The position numbers were made by a program, and so were the translations under genes. 64,000 bases of DNA, taken from positions 1-64,000 of the forward strand of contig JBBDYH010000087.1 in the NCBI GenBank assembly GCA_040901795.1. The letters run 5' to 3'. Positions 23,118-31,122 of the stretch are shown here, one piece after another; within the stretch, counting starts at the first letter, position 1; each line of letters opens with the position of its first letter. A model generated the notes under the pieces. That model was given only the letters and a program-made list of their open reading frames with translations. It did no database searches and was not told the DNA's origin. This DNA is from JBBDYH01 sp040901795 (lineage in GTDB: Bacteria > Planctomycetota > Planctomycetia > Pirellulales > JALHPA01).

Positions 23118-26100
23118 ATGCCGCTTACGGTCGAATCCGAACGCCGCTTGCTGGCCGAACTGTTTCGGCTCGCCGCCCAGCGCGATGCCGCCGAGCGCAG
23201 CCGCCAGTCCGAATACGACGAGCGCGGCCGCCGTGCGGTCCAGGACTTCCGCGACGCACAACAGGGGATTACCCGCCATTATCACACCGAGAAAGAGACG
23301 GCCCAGCGCGAGTACGATGGCCTCCGCCACCGCGCGGCAACCGAATCGGATACTCAAATCGCCGAGGCCCGCGCAGCGCTCGATAATCTCCAGCGCCGCG
23401 TAACTCGTGAGTTCTCCATCGCCAGCGAAGCGATCGACAAAGACTTCGAAAACGAAACCTGGGAAACCAACTCGATCTTCGAGTCGCGCGAGAGAGGGCC
23501 TCAGGAGCTCGTCGAGCAGACCGACGAACGAGTCCGGGACTATCTGGACCACATGGAGCGGCAGGTGGAGCAGGCGCGGCAACACCTGCGCGTCTGCCGC
23601 TTTCGCCGCGTGCTCGACATCTTGCCGCCCGATCCACCCGACATTCCGCCGACCGATTGTGCCGCCCAGCTCGAAACCGCCTTGCAACAGACCACCACGC
23701 GCGTGGTGACGCTGCAGCAAATGACCCTTCCGGCGTTGTTTGCCGGCGCTCAATTGGCGGCGATTTTTATTCCGCTGTTGATTCTTGCCGCCGTGCCGGT
23801 GCTGGTTGTGTTTCAACTGGATCGGCTCGGCCTGCTCGCGGCGGCCCTCGGCAGCGCCGTCGTCGTCGGAAGCCTGCTGACACTCTGGCTTCGCCTCTTT
23901 GCATGCCGACGTGTGAGCGAAGCCTATGCCGCTATCCAATCGAATCAGGTTGCAGCTCAGGCGGCGGGTACGCGACTCACTACAGCGATTCGCGCTCAGG
24001 CGGAGCAGGAGCACAAGCGATTGCTCGCCGGCCGCGACCAGGAGTTGCAAGCTGCAAAGTCGAAGTACGAGCGCCGCCGAGGCGAGTTGATTGATCGCCG
24101 CGACAAAGAGTCGGCCAACGCACAACAAGAAGCCGAACGAGTCATTCAACAGGCGACCGCCGACCGCCGGGAAATGCTCCGTGCGGCGGACGAAAAGTAT
24201 CCTCCGTTGCTCGACCAAATCCAAATCACTTACCGCACCAGCCTCGACGAGGCCCAGCGGCGGTTTGAGGCCGCCAAGGCGGAAAACGAAGCTCAGTTTG
24301 GTCGCGATTGGGACGAGCTTTCGGCGCGCTGGCGGAGCGGCCTGAGCCAGGTCGTTGACGAGCTTGCCGAACTGAATCGCGAAGACGGCCGGCTTTTTCC
24401 AGACTGGAATAGCGACGCCTGGCGGCAATGGGAGCCGGCCCGCGGCGCGCCCAACTCCATCCGCTTCGGCCAACTCGCCGTCGATATGCACACGGTCCCC
24501 GGCGGCATTTCGGAACAACCCGTACTTAACGACGGCGTTCCGGCCGAGTTTTCGCTGCCAGCACTCTTGGACTTCCCCCAGCAAGGCTCGCTGTTGATCC
24601 AAGCCACCGGCGACGGCCGCAGCCGAGGCATCGATCTCTTGCAGTCCGTCATGCTCCGGATGCTGACGACGATTCCACCCGGCAAGGTGCGGTTCACCAT
24701 CATCGACCCGGTGGGGCTGGGGGAAAACTTCGCGGGCTTCATGCACCTGGCCGACTACGACGACGTGCTGGTCACCAGCCGCATTTGGACCGAGCCCGGC
24801 CACATCGAGCAACGCCTCGCGGATCTGACCGAGCAGATGGAGAACATCATCCAGAAGTATCTCCGCAACGAGTTTCAGACGATCGAGGAGTACAACGTGC
24901 AGGCCGGCGAGGTGGCCGAGGCGTTCCGCATTCTCGTCGTCGCCAACTTTCCGGCCAACTTCAGCGAGGCGGCCGCACGGCGGTTGGTGAGCATCATGAG
25001 CAGCGGCGCGCGTTGCGGCGTGTACACACTGTTGATGGTCGATGCCAACCAGCCGCTGCCGCCGGGCTTCGATCTCAACGATGTCGCGCCGTACTGCACA
25101 TGCCTCTTGTGGCGCGACGGCGAGTTCGTCTGGCGCGACAACGACTTCCGCGCGTTCCCGCTGGCAGTCGAGGGGCCGCCAAGCGAAGAGCGGTTTACCG
25201 AAATCGTGCGGATGGCTGGCGAGAGCGCCAAGGACTCGCGACGCGTCGAAGTGCCGTTCGAGTACATCGCGCCGGCCGCCGACCAGCTTTGGTCCAAGAG
25301 CACGCTGTTCGGCTTCGACGTGCCCCTCGGCCGCGCCGGCGCCACCAAGCTGCAGCACCTCCGCCTGGGGCATGGCACATCGCAGCACGTCCTCGTGGCC
25401 GGCAAGACCGGCTCCGGCAAATCGACGCTGCTGCACGCGCTGGTCACCAACATGGCGCTGCTCTACAGCCCCGATGAGGTCGAGCTGTATCTGATCGACT
25501 TCAAGAAGGGAGTCGAGTTCAAGACCTATGCCACGCACGAGCTTGCCCACGCCCGCGTGGTGGCGATCGAAAGCGAACGTGAATTCGGGCTCTCGGTCCT
25601 GCAACGTCTCGATGCGGAGCTCCGCCGCCGCGGCGATTTATTTCGCGCGGCGGGTGTTCAGGACCTGGCGTCGTACCGCCAGTCGAACGGTTCAACGACG
25701 CTTCCGCGCATCCTCTTAGTTATCGATGAGTTCCACGAGCTGTTCGTGGAAGATGACAAGATCGCGCAGGACTCGGCGCTGTTGCTCGATCGGCTCGTGC
25801 GGCAGGGACGGGCGTTCGGCATCCACGTCTTGCTCGGTTCGCAGACCCTCGGCGGCGCCTACAGCCTGGCTCGCAGCACGATCGGCCAGATGGGCGTACG
25901 GATCGCGCTCCAGTGCAGCGAGGCCGATGCGCATTTGATCCTCAGCGAAGAGAACACCGCCGCCCGGCTGCTCTCGCGCCCCGGCGAAGCCATTTACAAC
26001 GACGCCGGCGGATTGATCGAAGGGAATCATCCGTTCCAAGTGGTCTGGCTGTCCGACGAACGCCGCGAGGAGTATCTCTCCAAAGTTCGCGCGTTGGCCG

Positions 26101-27056
26101 CTCGTGACAAACAGCACCAGCGGCCGCGGCAGATCGTTTTCGAAGGCAACGTGCCCGCTGATATCCGGCGCAACGAGATTTTGCACGAACGGCTTTCGCA
26201 GCCGGCTTGGGATGCGCCGTCCCCCTTGTGCACCGGCTGGCTCGGCGAGGCGGTGGCGATCAAGGAACCGACATCCGCCGTTTTCCGCCGCGAGAATGGC
26301 TCCAATCTGCTCATCGTCGGTCAACGCGAGGAGGCCGCTGCTTCGATGATGGCGGCAGTCCTGATTAGCGCCGCCGGCCAGCATCCCCCCGCCGAGTCGC
26401 TCGCCGATGGGCGGGGCGCACGGTTCTACGTATTCGAGAGTCCCCGCGCCGACACCGATCCGTCGCGCATGCTCGCCGCGCTGACGTCCGTCGTCCCACA
26501 CCTCGTTCGCGTTGTCCCGCGGCGCGAGATCGCCGAGGCGTTCGACGAGTTGGCCGCCGAAGTCGATCGCCGGCAAGCGGACGAGAGCGGCAACTACCCG
26601 GACGTGCTCGTGTTTGTCAGCGACCTGGGTCGCTTCCGCGATCTCCGTCGCGACGAAAACGACCTCGGCTTTTCGTTTTCGGGCGAAGCCAAGCGGCCCA
26701 CGCCGGACAAGCAGTTTGCCAATCTCTTGCGCGAGGGACCGAGCGTCGGTGTCTACACCATCGTCTGGTGCGACACGCTCGGCAACCTCAATCGCGCGAT
26801 CGACCGGCAAGGCCTGCGCGAGTTCGACATGCGCGTGCTCTTCCAGATGAGCCAGAACGATTCAAGCTACCTGGCCGATACTCCAGTGGCCAGCAAGCTC
26901 GGGCCGCAGCTCGCCTTATTCTTCAACGAGCAGTCCGGCCTCTTGGAAAAATTCCGGCCGTACTCCTGGCCTGCCCCCGAGTGGCTCGCCTGGGCCGCTA
27001 GCCAATTGCTGGAGCTCAAGCTTCAACTCGCCGCGCAAGTCGCCGCCAAGCCGTAG
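23118..27056 (+). CDS. FtsK/SpoIIIE-type ATPase, EssC/EccC-like, T7SS-like
   Basis: A 1312-residue membrane ATPase. Order: long N-terminal coiled coil (about 1-190), two membrane helices (about 205-265: PALFAGAQLAAIFIPLLILAAVPVLVVF and LGLLAAALGSAVVVGSLLTLWL), a second coiled coil (270-370), a degenerate ATPase module (about 480-700), a canonical module with Walker A GKTGSGKST (from residue 762) and Walker B ILLVIDEFHEL (about 864), and a final degenerate module (about 1060-1290; P-loop replaced by GQREEAAA). This resembles EssC/EccC drivers of type VII secretion. The three small genes before it are WXG100-like or helical. Confidence 0.85.
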   Translation: MPLTVESERRLLAELFRLAAQRDAAERSRQSEYDERGRRAVQDFRDAQQGITRHYHTEKETAQREYDGLRHRAATESDTQIAEARAALDNLQRRVTREFSIASEAIDKDFENETWETNSIFESRERGPQELVEQTDERVRDYLDHMERQVEQARQHLRVCRFRRVLDILPPDPPDIPPTDCAAQLETALQQTTTRVVTLQQMTLPALFAGAQLAAIFIPLLILAAVPVLVVFQLDRLGLLAAALGSAVVVGSLLTLWLRLFACRRVSEAYAAIQSNQVAAQAAGTRLTTAIRAQAEQEHKRLLAGRDQELQAAKSKYERRRGELIDRRDKESANAQQEAERVIQQATADRREMLRAADEKYPPLLDQIQITYRTSLDEAQRRFEAAKAENEAQFGRDWDELSARWRSGLSQVVDELAELNREDGRLFPDWNSDAWRQWEPARGAPNSIRFGQLAVDMHTVPGGISEQPVLNDGVPAEFSLPALLDFPQQGSLLIQATGDGRSRGIDLLQSVMLRMLTTIPPGKVRFTIIDPVGLGENFAGFMHLADYDDVLVTSRIWTEPGHIEQRLADLTEQMENIIQKYLRNEFQTIEEYNVQAGEVAEAFRILVVANFPANFSEAAARRLVSIMSSGARCGVYTLLMVDANQPLPPGFDLNDVAPYCTCLLWRDGEFVWRDNDFRAFPLAVEGPPSEERFTEIVRMAGESAKDSRRVEVPFEYIAPAADQLWSKSTLFGFDVPLGRAGATKLQHLRLGHGTSQHVLVAGKTGSGKSTLLHALVTNMALLYSPDEVELYLIDFKKGVEFKTYATHELAHARVVAIESEREFGLSVLQRLDAELRRRGDLFRAAGVQDLASYRQSNGSTTLPRILLVIDEFHELFVEDDKIAQDSALLLDRLVRQGRAFGIHVLLGSQTLGGAYSLARSTIGQMGVRIALQCSEADAHLILSEENTAARLLSRPGEAIYNDAGGLIEGNHPFQVVWLSDERREEYLSKVRALAARDKQHQRPRQIVFEGNVPADIRRNEILHERLSQPAWDAPSPLCTGWLGEAVAIKEPTSAVFRRENGSNLLIVGQREEAAASMMAAVLISAAGQHPPAESLADGRGARFYVFESPRADTDPSRMLAALTSVVPHLVRVVPRREIAEAFDELAAEVDRRQADESGNYPDVLVFVSDLGRFRDLRRDENDLGFSFSGEAKRPTPDKQFANLLREGPSVGVYTIVWCDTLGNLNRAIDRQGLREFDMRVLFQMSQNDSSYLADTPVASKLGPQLALFFNEQSGLLEKFRPYSWPAPEWLAWAASQLLELKLQLAAQVAAKP

Positions 27057-27095
27057 TACGACGGGCTTCCTAGCCCGTCGTTGGAGTTCAAGCTG

Positions 27096-27200
27096 TAGAA
27101 CCGCTAACACAACCGGCACACAGTAACCCGAAGCGTGAGCGAGGAACCAGCAGATTCGGCCTCGCTTACGCGTCGGGTTACTATTGTTAGCGGTTCTTAG
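27096..27200. repeat. Intact palindromic repeat (TGTTAGCGGTTCTTA ends)
   Basis: A 105-bp palindromic element: GAACCGCTAACAC at one end, AACCCGAAGCGTGAGCGAGG and its near-complement in the middle, TGTTAGCGGTTCTTA at the other. It is the uninterrupted counterpart, in reverse orientation, of the copy split by the transposon. A partial copy (TGTTAGCGGCTCCTAGG) is at 37196-37212. Confidence 0.9.
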
Positions 27201-27227
27201 CTTGCCGCGCAACGCACTCGGGCCAAC

Positions 27228-27284
27228 AAAAAAAGGCGGGTGGCGGCCGGCAACGGTGACACCGAGAAGCCTGCCGCCCCCGCC
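27228..27284 (-). terminator. Rho-independent terminator
   Basis: Read on the minus strand, a GC-rich stem (GGCGGGGGCGG...CCGCCACCCGCC) is followed by seven T residues. It lies 16 bases beyond the end of the small broken gene 27301-27491 and ends the minus-strand transporter run. Confidence 0.8.
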
Positions 27285-27300
27285 GGTTCCTGCCCTATCC

Positions 27301-27491
27301 TTATCGGTCGCCCTTGTCGCCGTGGCCCGACTTCGCCTTGGCCTTTTGCCGGCGATCGGCGGCTAGCGAGCGCCCTACGTCGTCGCTCTCCTTGAACTGT
27401 CCCAGGTAGCGGAGTTCGCCAGAATTCCGGGGTTGTCGCGTCGCACAAACCGCTTGTCCGTACCCGTGTTGATCAACTCGCGCTTTTTCAT
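27301..27491 (-). pseudogene. Frameshifted small planctomycete protein
   Basis: The frame from ATG 27491 encodes MKKRELINTGTDKRFVRRD and soon hits a stop at 27375. A second frame over the 3' part encodes GQFKESDDVGRSLAADRRQ and a Lys/Gly-rich tail (KAKAKSGHGDKGDR) to TAA 27301. Joined, they recall a conserved small planctomycete protein of the form TGTDKRYVRRD-x-GxFKESDDVG as I remember it. About 35 bases between the two parts look inserted and break the frame. Function unknown. Confidence 0.65.
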
Positions 27492-27577
27492 ATCTGTTTC
27501 CGCCCGCGTATGAGTCGTCCCCATGCCCCATCGGTGCGAACGGCGTGCCAAAGCGGGAACGTTCGGCCTTTCCGCGG

Positions 27578-28645
27578 TCACGCCGTTCCCGATGCACCGT
27601 TCGATCCACTGCGACCAAGCTCATGCCGCAACCGCGTCGAGGGCAGCAAGCCTGCGGGCCGAAAGCGCATCATCAGCACCAGCGCCAGCCCAAACAGCAT
27701 CAGATTCCAGCGGCTGATCTGTAGCACGCCTCCAAACCGGTCGGCCAGACCCGCGTCCTGCACCCACTGATCGATCAATGGCACCAGAATGGAGTCGTAA
27801 CCGATGAGCAACAACACTCCCACGAGCGCCCCGCGGATGCTTCCCAACCCGCCCAGGATCAGGCAGCACAGCACTACTACCGAGCGATTGAAGTCGTAGG
27901 CGTTCGGATCCGAAGTGTTCGTGAGCCGCATGGCATACAAACAACCGGCCAGCCCCGCCAGACCGGCGCTCAGCACCATCGCGGCATTCTTCACGCGCGC
28001 GGCATTGATCCCCATGCACTGCGCTGCCAGCTCGTCCTCGCGCACCGCCACCCAGGCGCGTCCCAGCCGCGATCGCTCCAGCACGTGCAGAAGACCGATG
28101 ACGGCGGCCAGGATGACCAGCGCCAGATAGTAGAACAGGTAGTGGTGCATCCGCACCTCGTCCATGGCGGGTAACATGCCAGCCATGTTTTCGGACGGCT
28201 GCAGCGTCGGCAACGGACCGAGCGTCCGCGTGCCGGCCGTGATCTCCTCGAAGTTCCGCAGCATGACCTTCACCACTTCGCCGAAGCCCAACGTCACAAG
28301 CGCCAGATAATCGCCCCGCAATCGCAGCGCAGGCGCCGCCAACACCGCGCCCATTACCGCGGCCCCCGCGGCGGCGAAAATCAATGTCGGTAGATAACCC
28401 AATTGGAACGGATAGACGTTCACCGTCAGGATGCCGCAGAGATACGCCCCGATGCCGAAGAACGCCGCGATTCCCAAGTGCAACAGGCCGGTATACCCCA
28501 CCACCACGTTCAGGCCCAGCGCCAACACTCCAAACACAAACAGGTTCGACACGTCGGCCGTCAAGTTGGCGCTGGCCACCAGCGGCAGGACCGCAAAGAT
28601 TGCCGCAGCAGCGCCCCAACCCAGCAACCAGCGCGGCGCCTTCAT
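27578..28645 (-). CDS. livM: Branched-chain amino-acid-type ABC transporter permease (LivM)
   Basis: A 355-residue inner-membrane permease. About ten hydrophobic helices are visible, with the LivM-type loop GYTGLLHLGIAAFFGIGAYLCGIL and GRAWVAVREDELAAQCMGINAARVKNAAM (the coupling helix region). The ATG at 28645 overlaps the stop of livH (ATGA). It should pair with LivH in a transporter for branched-chain amino acids, urea or a similar solute. The C-terminal 20 residues are extended and polar. No ATPase gene follows. Confidence 0.93.
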   Translation of the reverse strand: MKAPRWLLGWGAAAAIFAVLPLVASANLTADVSNLFVFGVLALGLNVVVGYTGLLHLGIAAFFGIGAYLCGILTVNVYPFQLGYLPTLIFAAAGAAVMGAVLAAPALRLRGDYLALVTLGFGEVVKVMLRNFEEITAGTRTLGPLPTLQPSENMAGMLPAMDEVRMHHYLFYYLALVILAAVIGLLHVLERSRLGRAWVAVREDELAAQCMGINAARVKNAAMVLSAGLAGLAGCLYAMRLTNTSDPNAYDFNRSVVVLCCLILGGLGSIRGALVGVLLLIGYDSILVPLIDQWVQDAGLADRFGGVLQISRWNLMLFGLALVLMMRFRPAGLLPSTRLRHELGRSGSNGASGTA

Positions 28646-29589
28646 ACTTTCTCCTTGGTCGCTCGGCCGAGCAGCCCCGCCGGTCGGAAGACCAGAATCA
28701 GAATCAAAATCGCAAACACTATGGCGCTCGTCCAACGTTCGCCGACGTAGCCTGTGCCCAGCGACCGCACCAGTCCGATCACCAGCCCGCCCAGCACTGC
28801 CCCGGGAATATTGCCGATCCCGCCGAGCACCGCAGCCGTGAAAGCGTATAGGCCGTTCTGATAACCCATCTGGAAGTTGACGGTTGGGTTATAGAGCACC
28901 GAAATGAACGCAGCGACGCCGGCCAAAGCTCCGCCCAGTCCAAACGTCGCGGCGATCACGCGCTCGACGTTCACCCCCATCAACTGAGCCGCCAGGCGGT
29001 TCTGCGAGGTCGCGCGCATCGCCCGGCCCAGGCGGGTGCGCTGCACCAACAGCGTCAGCAGGATCATCAGCGGCACCACCACGGCAAACAACAGTGCGTC
29101 GACAGAGCGGATTTGCACCGCGGCGTTCTCGCCGAGCAGGTTATGAGACGCGAACGGCGCGGGAACGTTGCGATCGGCCTCCCCGGCCCAGAACTGGCCA
29201 ATGTTCATCAAGATGAACGACACGCCGATGGCCGAGACCAACGGCGCGAGCGGCGGTGCATCGCGGAGCGGGCGATAGACGAGCCGATCGATGGCCACGT
29301 TAAGCGCCGCACAAAACAGCGGCGCTGCCAAAAGAATCGCCACCAGTCCGGCGGCCGTCGCCACTCCGCTTGATCCGCCGCTCAAACCAAACCGCTCGAG
29401 CATCGTCCAAGCCAAAAGCGCGCCCAGCATGAACACATCGCCGTGCGCGAAGTTAATCAGCCCGATGATGCCATACACCATGGTGTACCCGAGCGCCACC
29501 AGCGCAATCAGCGCGCCCACCGCCAGCCCATCGAGGCAGTGTTGCGCCAACTGTTGCCACGGAGAGAAGTCTGCCACGGCGGCCAGCAT
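28642..29589 (-). CDS. livH: Branched-chain amino-acid-type ABC transporter permease (LivH)
   Basis: A 315-residue permease with the LivH signature ALIALVALGYTMVYGIIGLINFAHGDVFMLGALLAW and RAMRATSQNRLAAQLMGVNVERVIAATFGLGGALAG. About eight membrane helices are visible. It is coupled to livM by a 4-base overlap and preceded by a periplasmic binding protein gene, giving the order binding protein-livH-livM. Confidence 0.93.
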   Translation of the reverse strand: MLAAVADFSPWQQLAQHCLDGLAVGALIALVALGYTMVYGIIGLINFAHGDVFMLGALLAWTMLERFGLSGGSSGVATAAGLVAILLAAPLFCAALNVAIDRLVYRPLRDAPPLAPLVSAIGVSFILMNIGQFWAGEADRNVPAPFASHNLLGENAAVQIRSVDALLFAVVVPLMILLTLLVQRTRLGRAMRATSQNRLAAQLMGVNVERVIAATFGLGGALAGVAAFISVLYNPTVNFQMGYQNGLYAFTAAVLGGIGNIPGAVLGGLVIGLVRSLGTGYVGERWTSAIVFAILILILVFRPAGLLGRATKEKV

Positions 29590-29674
29590 GAGTGTTCAGA
29601 GTTGGAGTTCAGCCTTTAGGCTGTGCCGAGAGCGTTCATCTTTCCGCGTTCATCATTCATCATTCATCATTCAT

Positions 29675-31114
29675 TTATTCCGCCGCGGCCCGCTTCTTCA
29701 CAAACACAAACTTCCCGTCGCGGATCGCATTGCCGCTGATTTGCGAATTTGTAATATCGCCATTTTCGTCAAACGACCAGGTGCCCAGGGCGCCTCGTGA
29801 GAAATCCTTGATTCCCAAACAGGCGTCGAGAATGGCCGCGCGATCCTTTTTGCCGGCGCGGCGGATCGCCTCGAGCACTGCGCTTGCCGCCTCGTAGCCG
29901 TACACCGAATACACGTCCGGCTCGACTCCGTGCACCTGCCGATACCGCTCGACGAACTCCAAGCCGGCGCCCGTCTGCTCACTCGGCGGCAGTCCGCCGA
30001 ACGTCACATACACGCGATCGTTTAAACGCGCCCCGGCCGATTCGATGAACGCCTCTTCGTAGCAGCCGTCGGGCACCATCATCTTGCACGTCAGACCGGC
30101 CTCCACCATGTCCTTAGCCAACTGGCCCCCTTTCGATTGCGTTGTGCCGCCGAAGTAAATCAACTCCGGCTCATATCGCCTGATCCGCGTCATCAGCGAG
30201 CGAAACTCCTGCGATTTCACGTCGATACTGTCGCGGTAAGCCACTTCGATGCCCAGACGTTCACAATTCTCCGCGTACAGCGTGGCGATTCCTTTGCCAT
30301 AGACCTCGTTGTCGTCGAGCACCACCACCCGCTGGAAGCCAAGCTCTTTGGTCCACTCCGCCGCAAACAGCGCCTGCTGATCGTCTCCCGGCACCACGCG
30401 GCAGAAGTTGATCTTCCCCGAAGGTCGCAAGCCCGCCAACTCGCGCGGGTCGGCAAACTCGGGATTGGTCAGCTCGACCGCAGTGTTCGCCGGGCTGATC
30501 ATCAACAGGCCGGCGCGGTTGAGAATCGGCATGGCGACCTTCGCCGCGCCGGAGTTGAACGTCCCGATATAGGCCATCACGTCCGGGTCCTGGCTGGCCT
30601 GGATGGCATTGGCCGTCTCGCGCTCGCTTGTCCAAGTGCCGGCGATCGCCGTGGCGTCGTCCATATCGCGGTACTCGATGTCAAACCCGGCGACCTGCCA
30701 ACCCGGCTGCTCTGCGTCTTCATCGGATTCATCGAGCGCCATCCGGATCCCATTCACCAGCGTGCCGCTCTGCTGCCGCGCGCTCCCCGTCCGCGGCAGG
30801 CTCGACACGATCTTGATCGTGTTGGGATCGGGCTTCCCGCATCCCGCGCAAAGACCGACCAATAGAACTACAAGGATGCAACGAATCCTTCGGAGAGTAG
30901 CCCCGGAGGGGCGGCATTCTGTAGCCGGGGGCGCCAGCCCCCGGGGATCGTCCCCCAAAAAACATCGAAGCCCCGGAGGGGCGACATTGCTCTGGCGTGG
31001 GTTTGCGATCCTACGAATTTCGAATCGCAAATTGCGAAATGCAAATTGCGACTTTGCAATCGGCAATTTGCAGTTTGCAACGTCTCCCCGCGACTCCGCG
31101 TTTCTGCGATTCAT
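29675..31114 (-). CDS. ABC transporter substrate-binding lipoprotein, start uncertain
   Basis: A type I periplasmic binding protein (Peripla_BP_6/LivK-like): KIVSSLPRTGSARQQSGTLVNGIRMALDE, then DVMAYIGTFNSGAAKVAMPILNRAGLLMISPANT. A lipoprotein signal (IRCILVVLLVGLCAGCG) begins near 30895. No in-frame ATG, GTG or TTG lies between that signal and the GC-rich repeat at 30898-30990; the open frame runs back to ATG 31114 through repeat and AT-rich filler sequence. The coordinates given are the full open frame, and the real start is probably near 30900 at an unusual codon, or the 5' end has been altered by the repeat. Confidence 0.85.
   Translation of the reverse strand: MNRRNAESRGDVANCKLPIAKSQFAFRNLRFEIRRIANPRQSNVAPPGLRCFLGDDPRGLAPPATECRPSGATLRRIRCILVVLLVGLCAGCGKPDPNTIKIVSSLPRTGSARQQSGTLVNGIRMALDESDEDAEQPGWQVAGFDIEYRDMDDATAIAGTWTSERETANAIQASQDPDVMAYIGTFNSGAAKVAMPILNRAGLLMISPANTAVELTNPEFADPRELAGLRPSGKINFCRVVPGDDQQALFAAEWTKELGFQRVVVLDDNEVYGKGIATLYAENCERLGIEVAYRDSIDVKSQEFRSLMTRIRRYEPELIYFGGTTQSKGGQLAKDMVEAGLTCKMMVPDGCYEEAFIESAGARLNDRVYVTFGGLPPSEQTGAGLEFVERYRQVHGVEPDVYSVYGYEAASAVLEAIRRAGKKDRAAILDACLGIKDFSRGALGTWSFDENGDITNSQISGNAIRDGKFVFVKKRAAAE
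30898..30990. repeat. GC-rich repeat (AGCCCCGGAGGGGCGGCATT type)
   Basis: Two copies of a CCCCGG-a-GGGGCG-g/a-CATT unit flank a CCGGGGGC-gccag-CCCCCGG palindrome. The same element is at 6442-6489. Here it overlaps the 5' end of the substrate-binding protein frame. Confidence 0.8.
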
Positions 31115-31122
31115 TACGGACC

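Noticed and set aside
22986..25604. 872-codon open frame antisense to the FtsK/EssC-like ATPase gene
   Set aside because: It mirrors a long GC-rich real gene, is rich in His/Arg/Gly without domain character and has no ribosome-binding site.
25716..26810. 364-codon antisense frame in the same ATPase gene
   Set aside because: Same reason; codon-shadow of a coding strand with clear Walker motifs.
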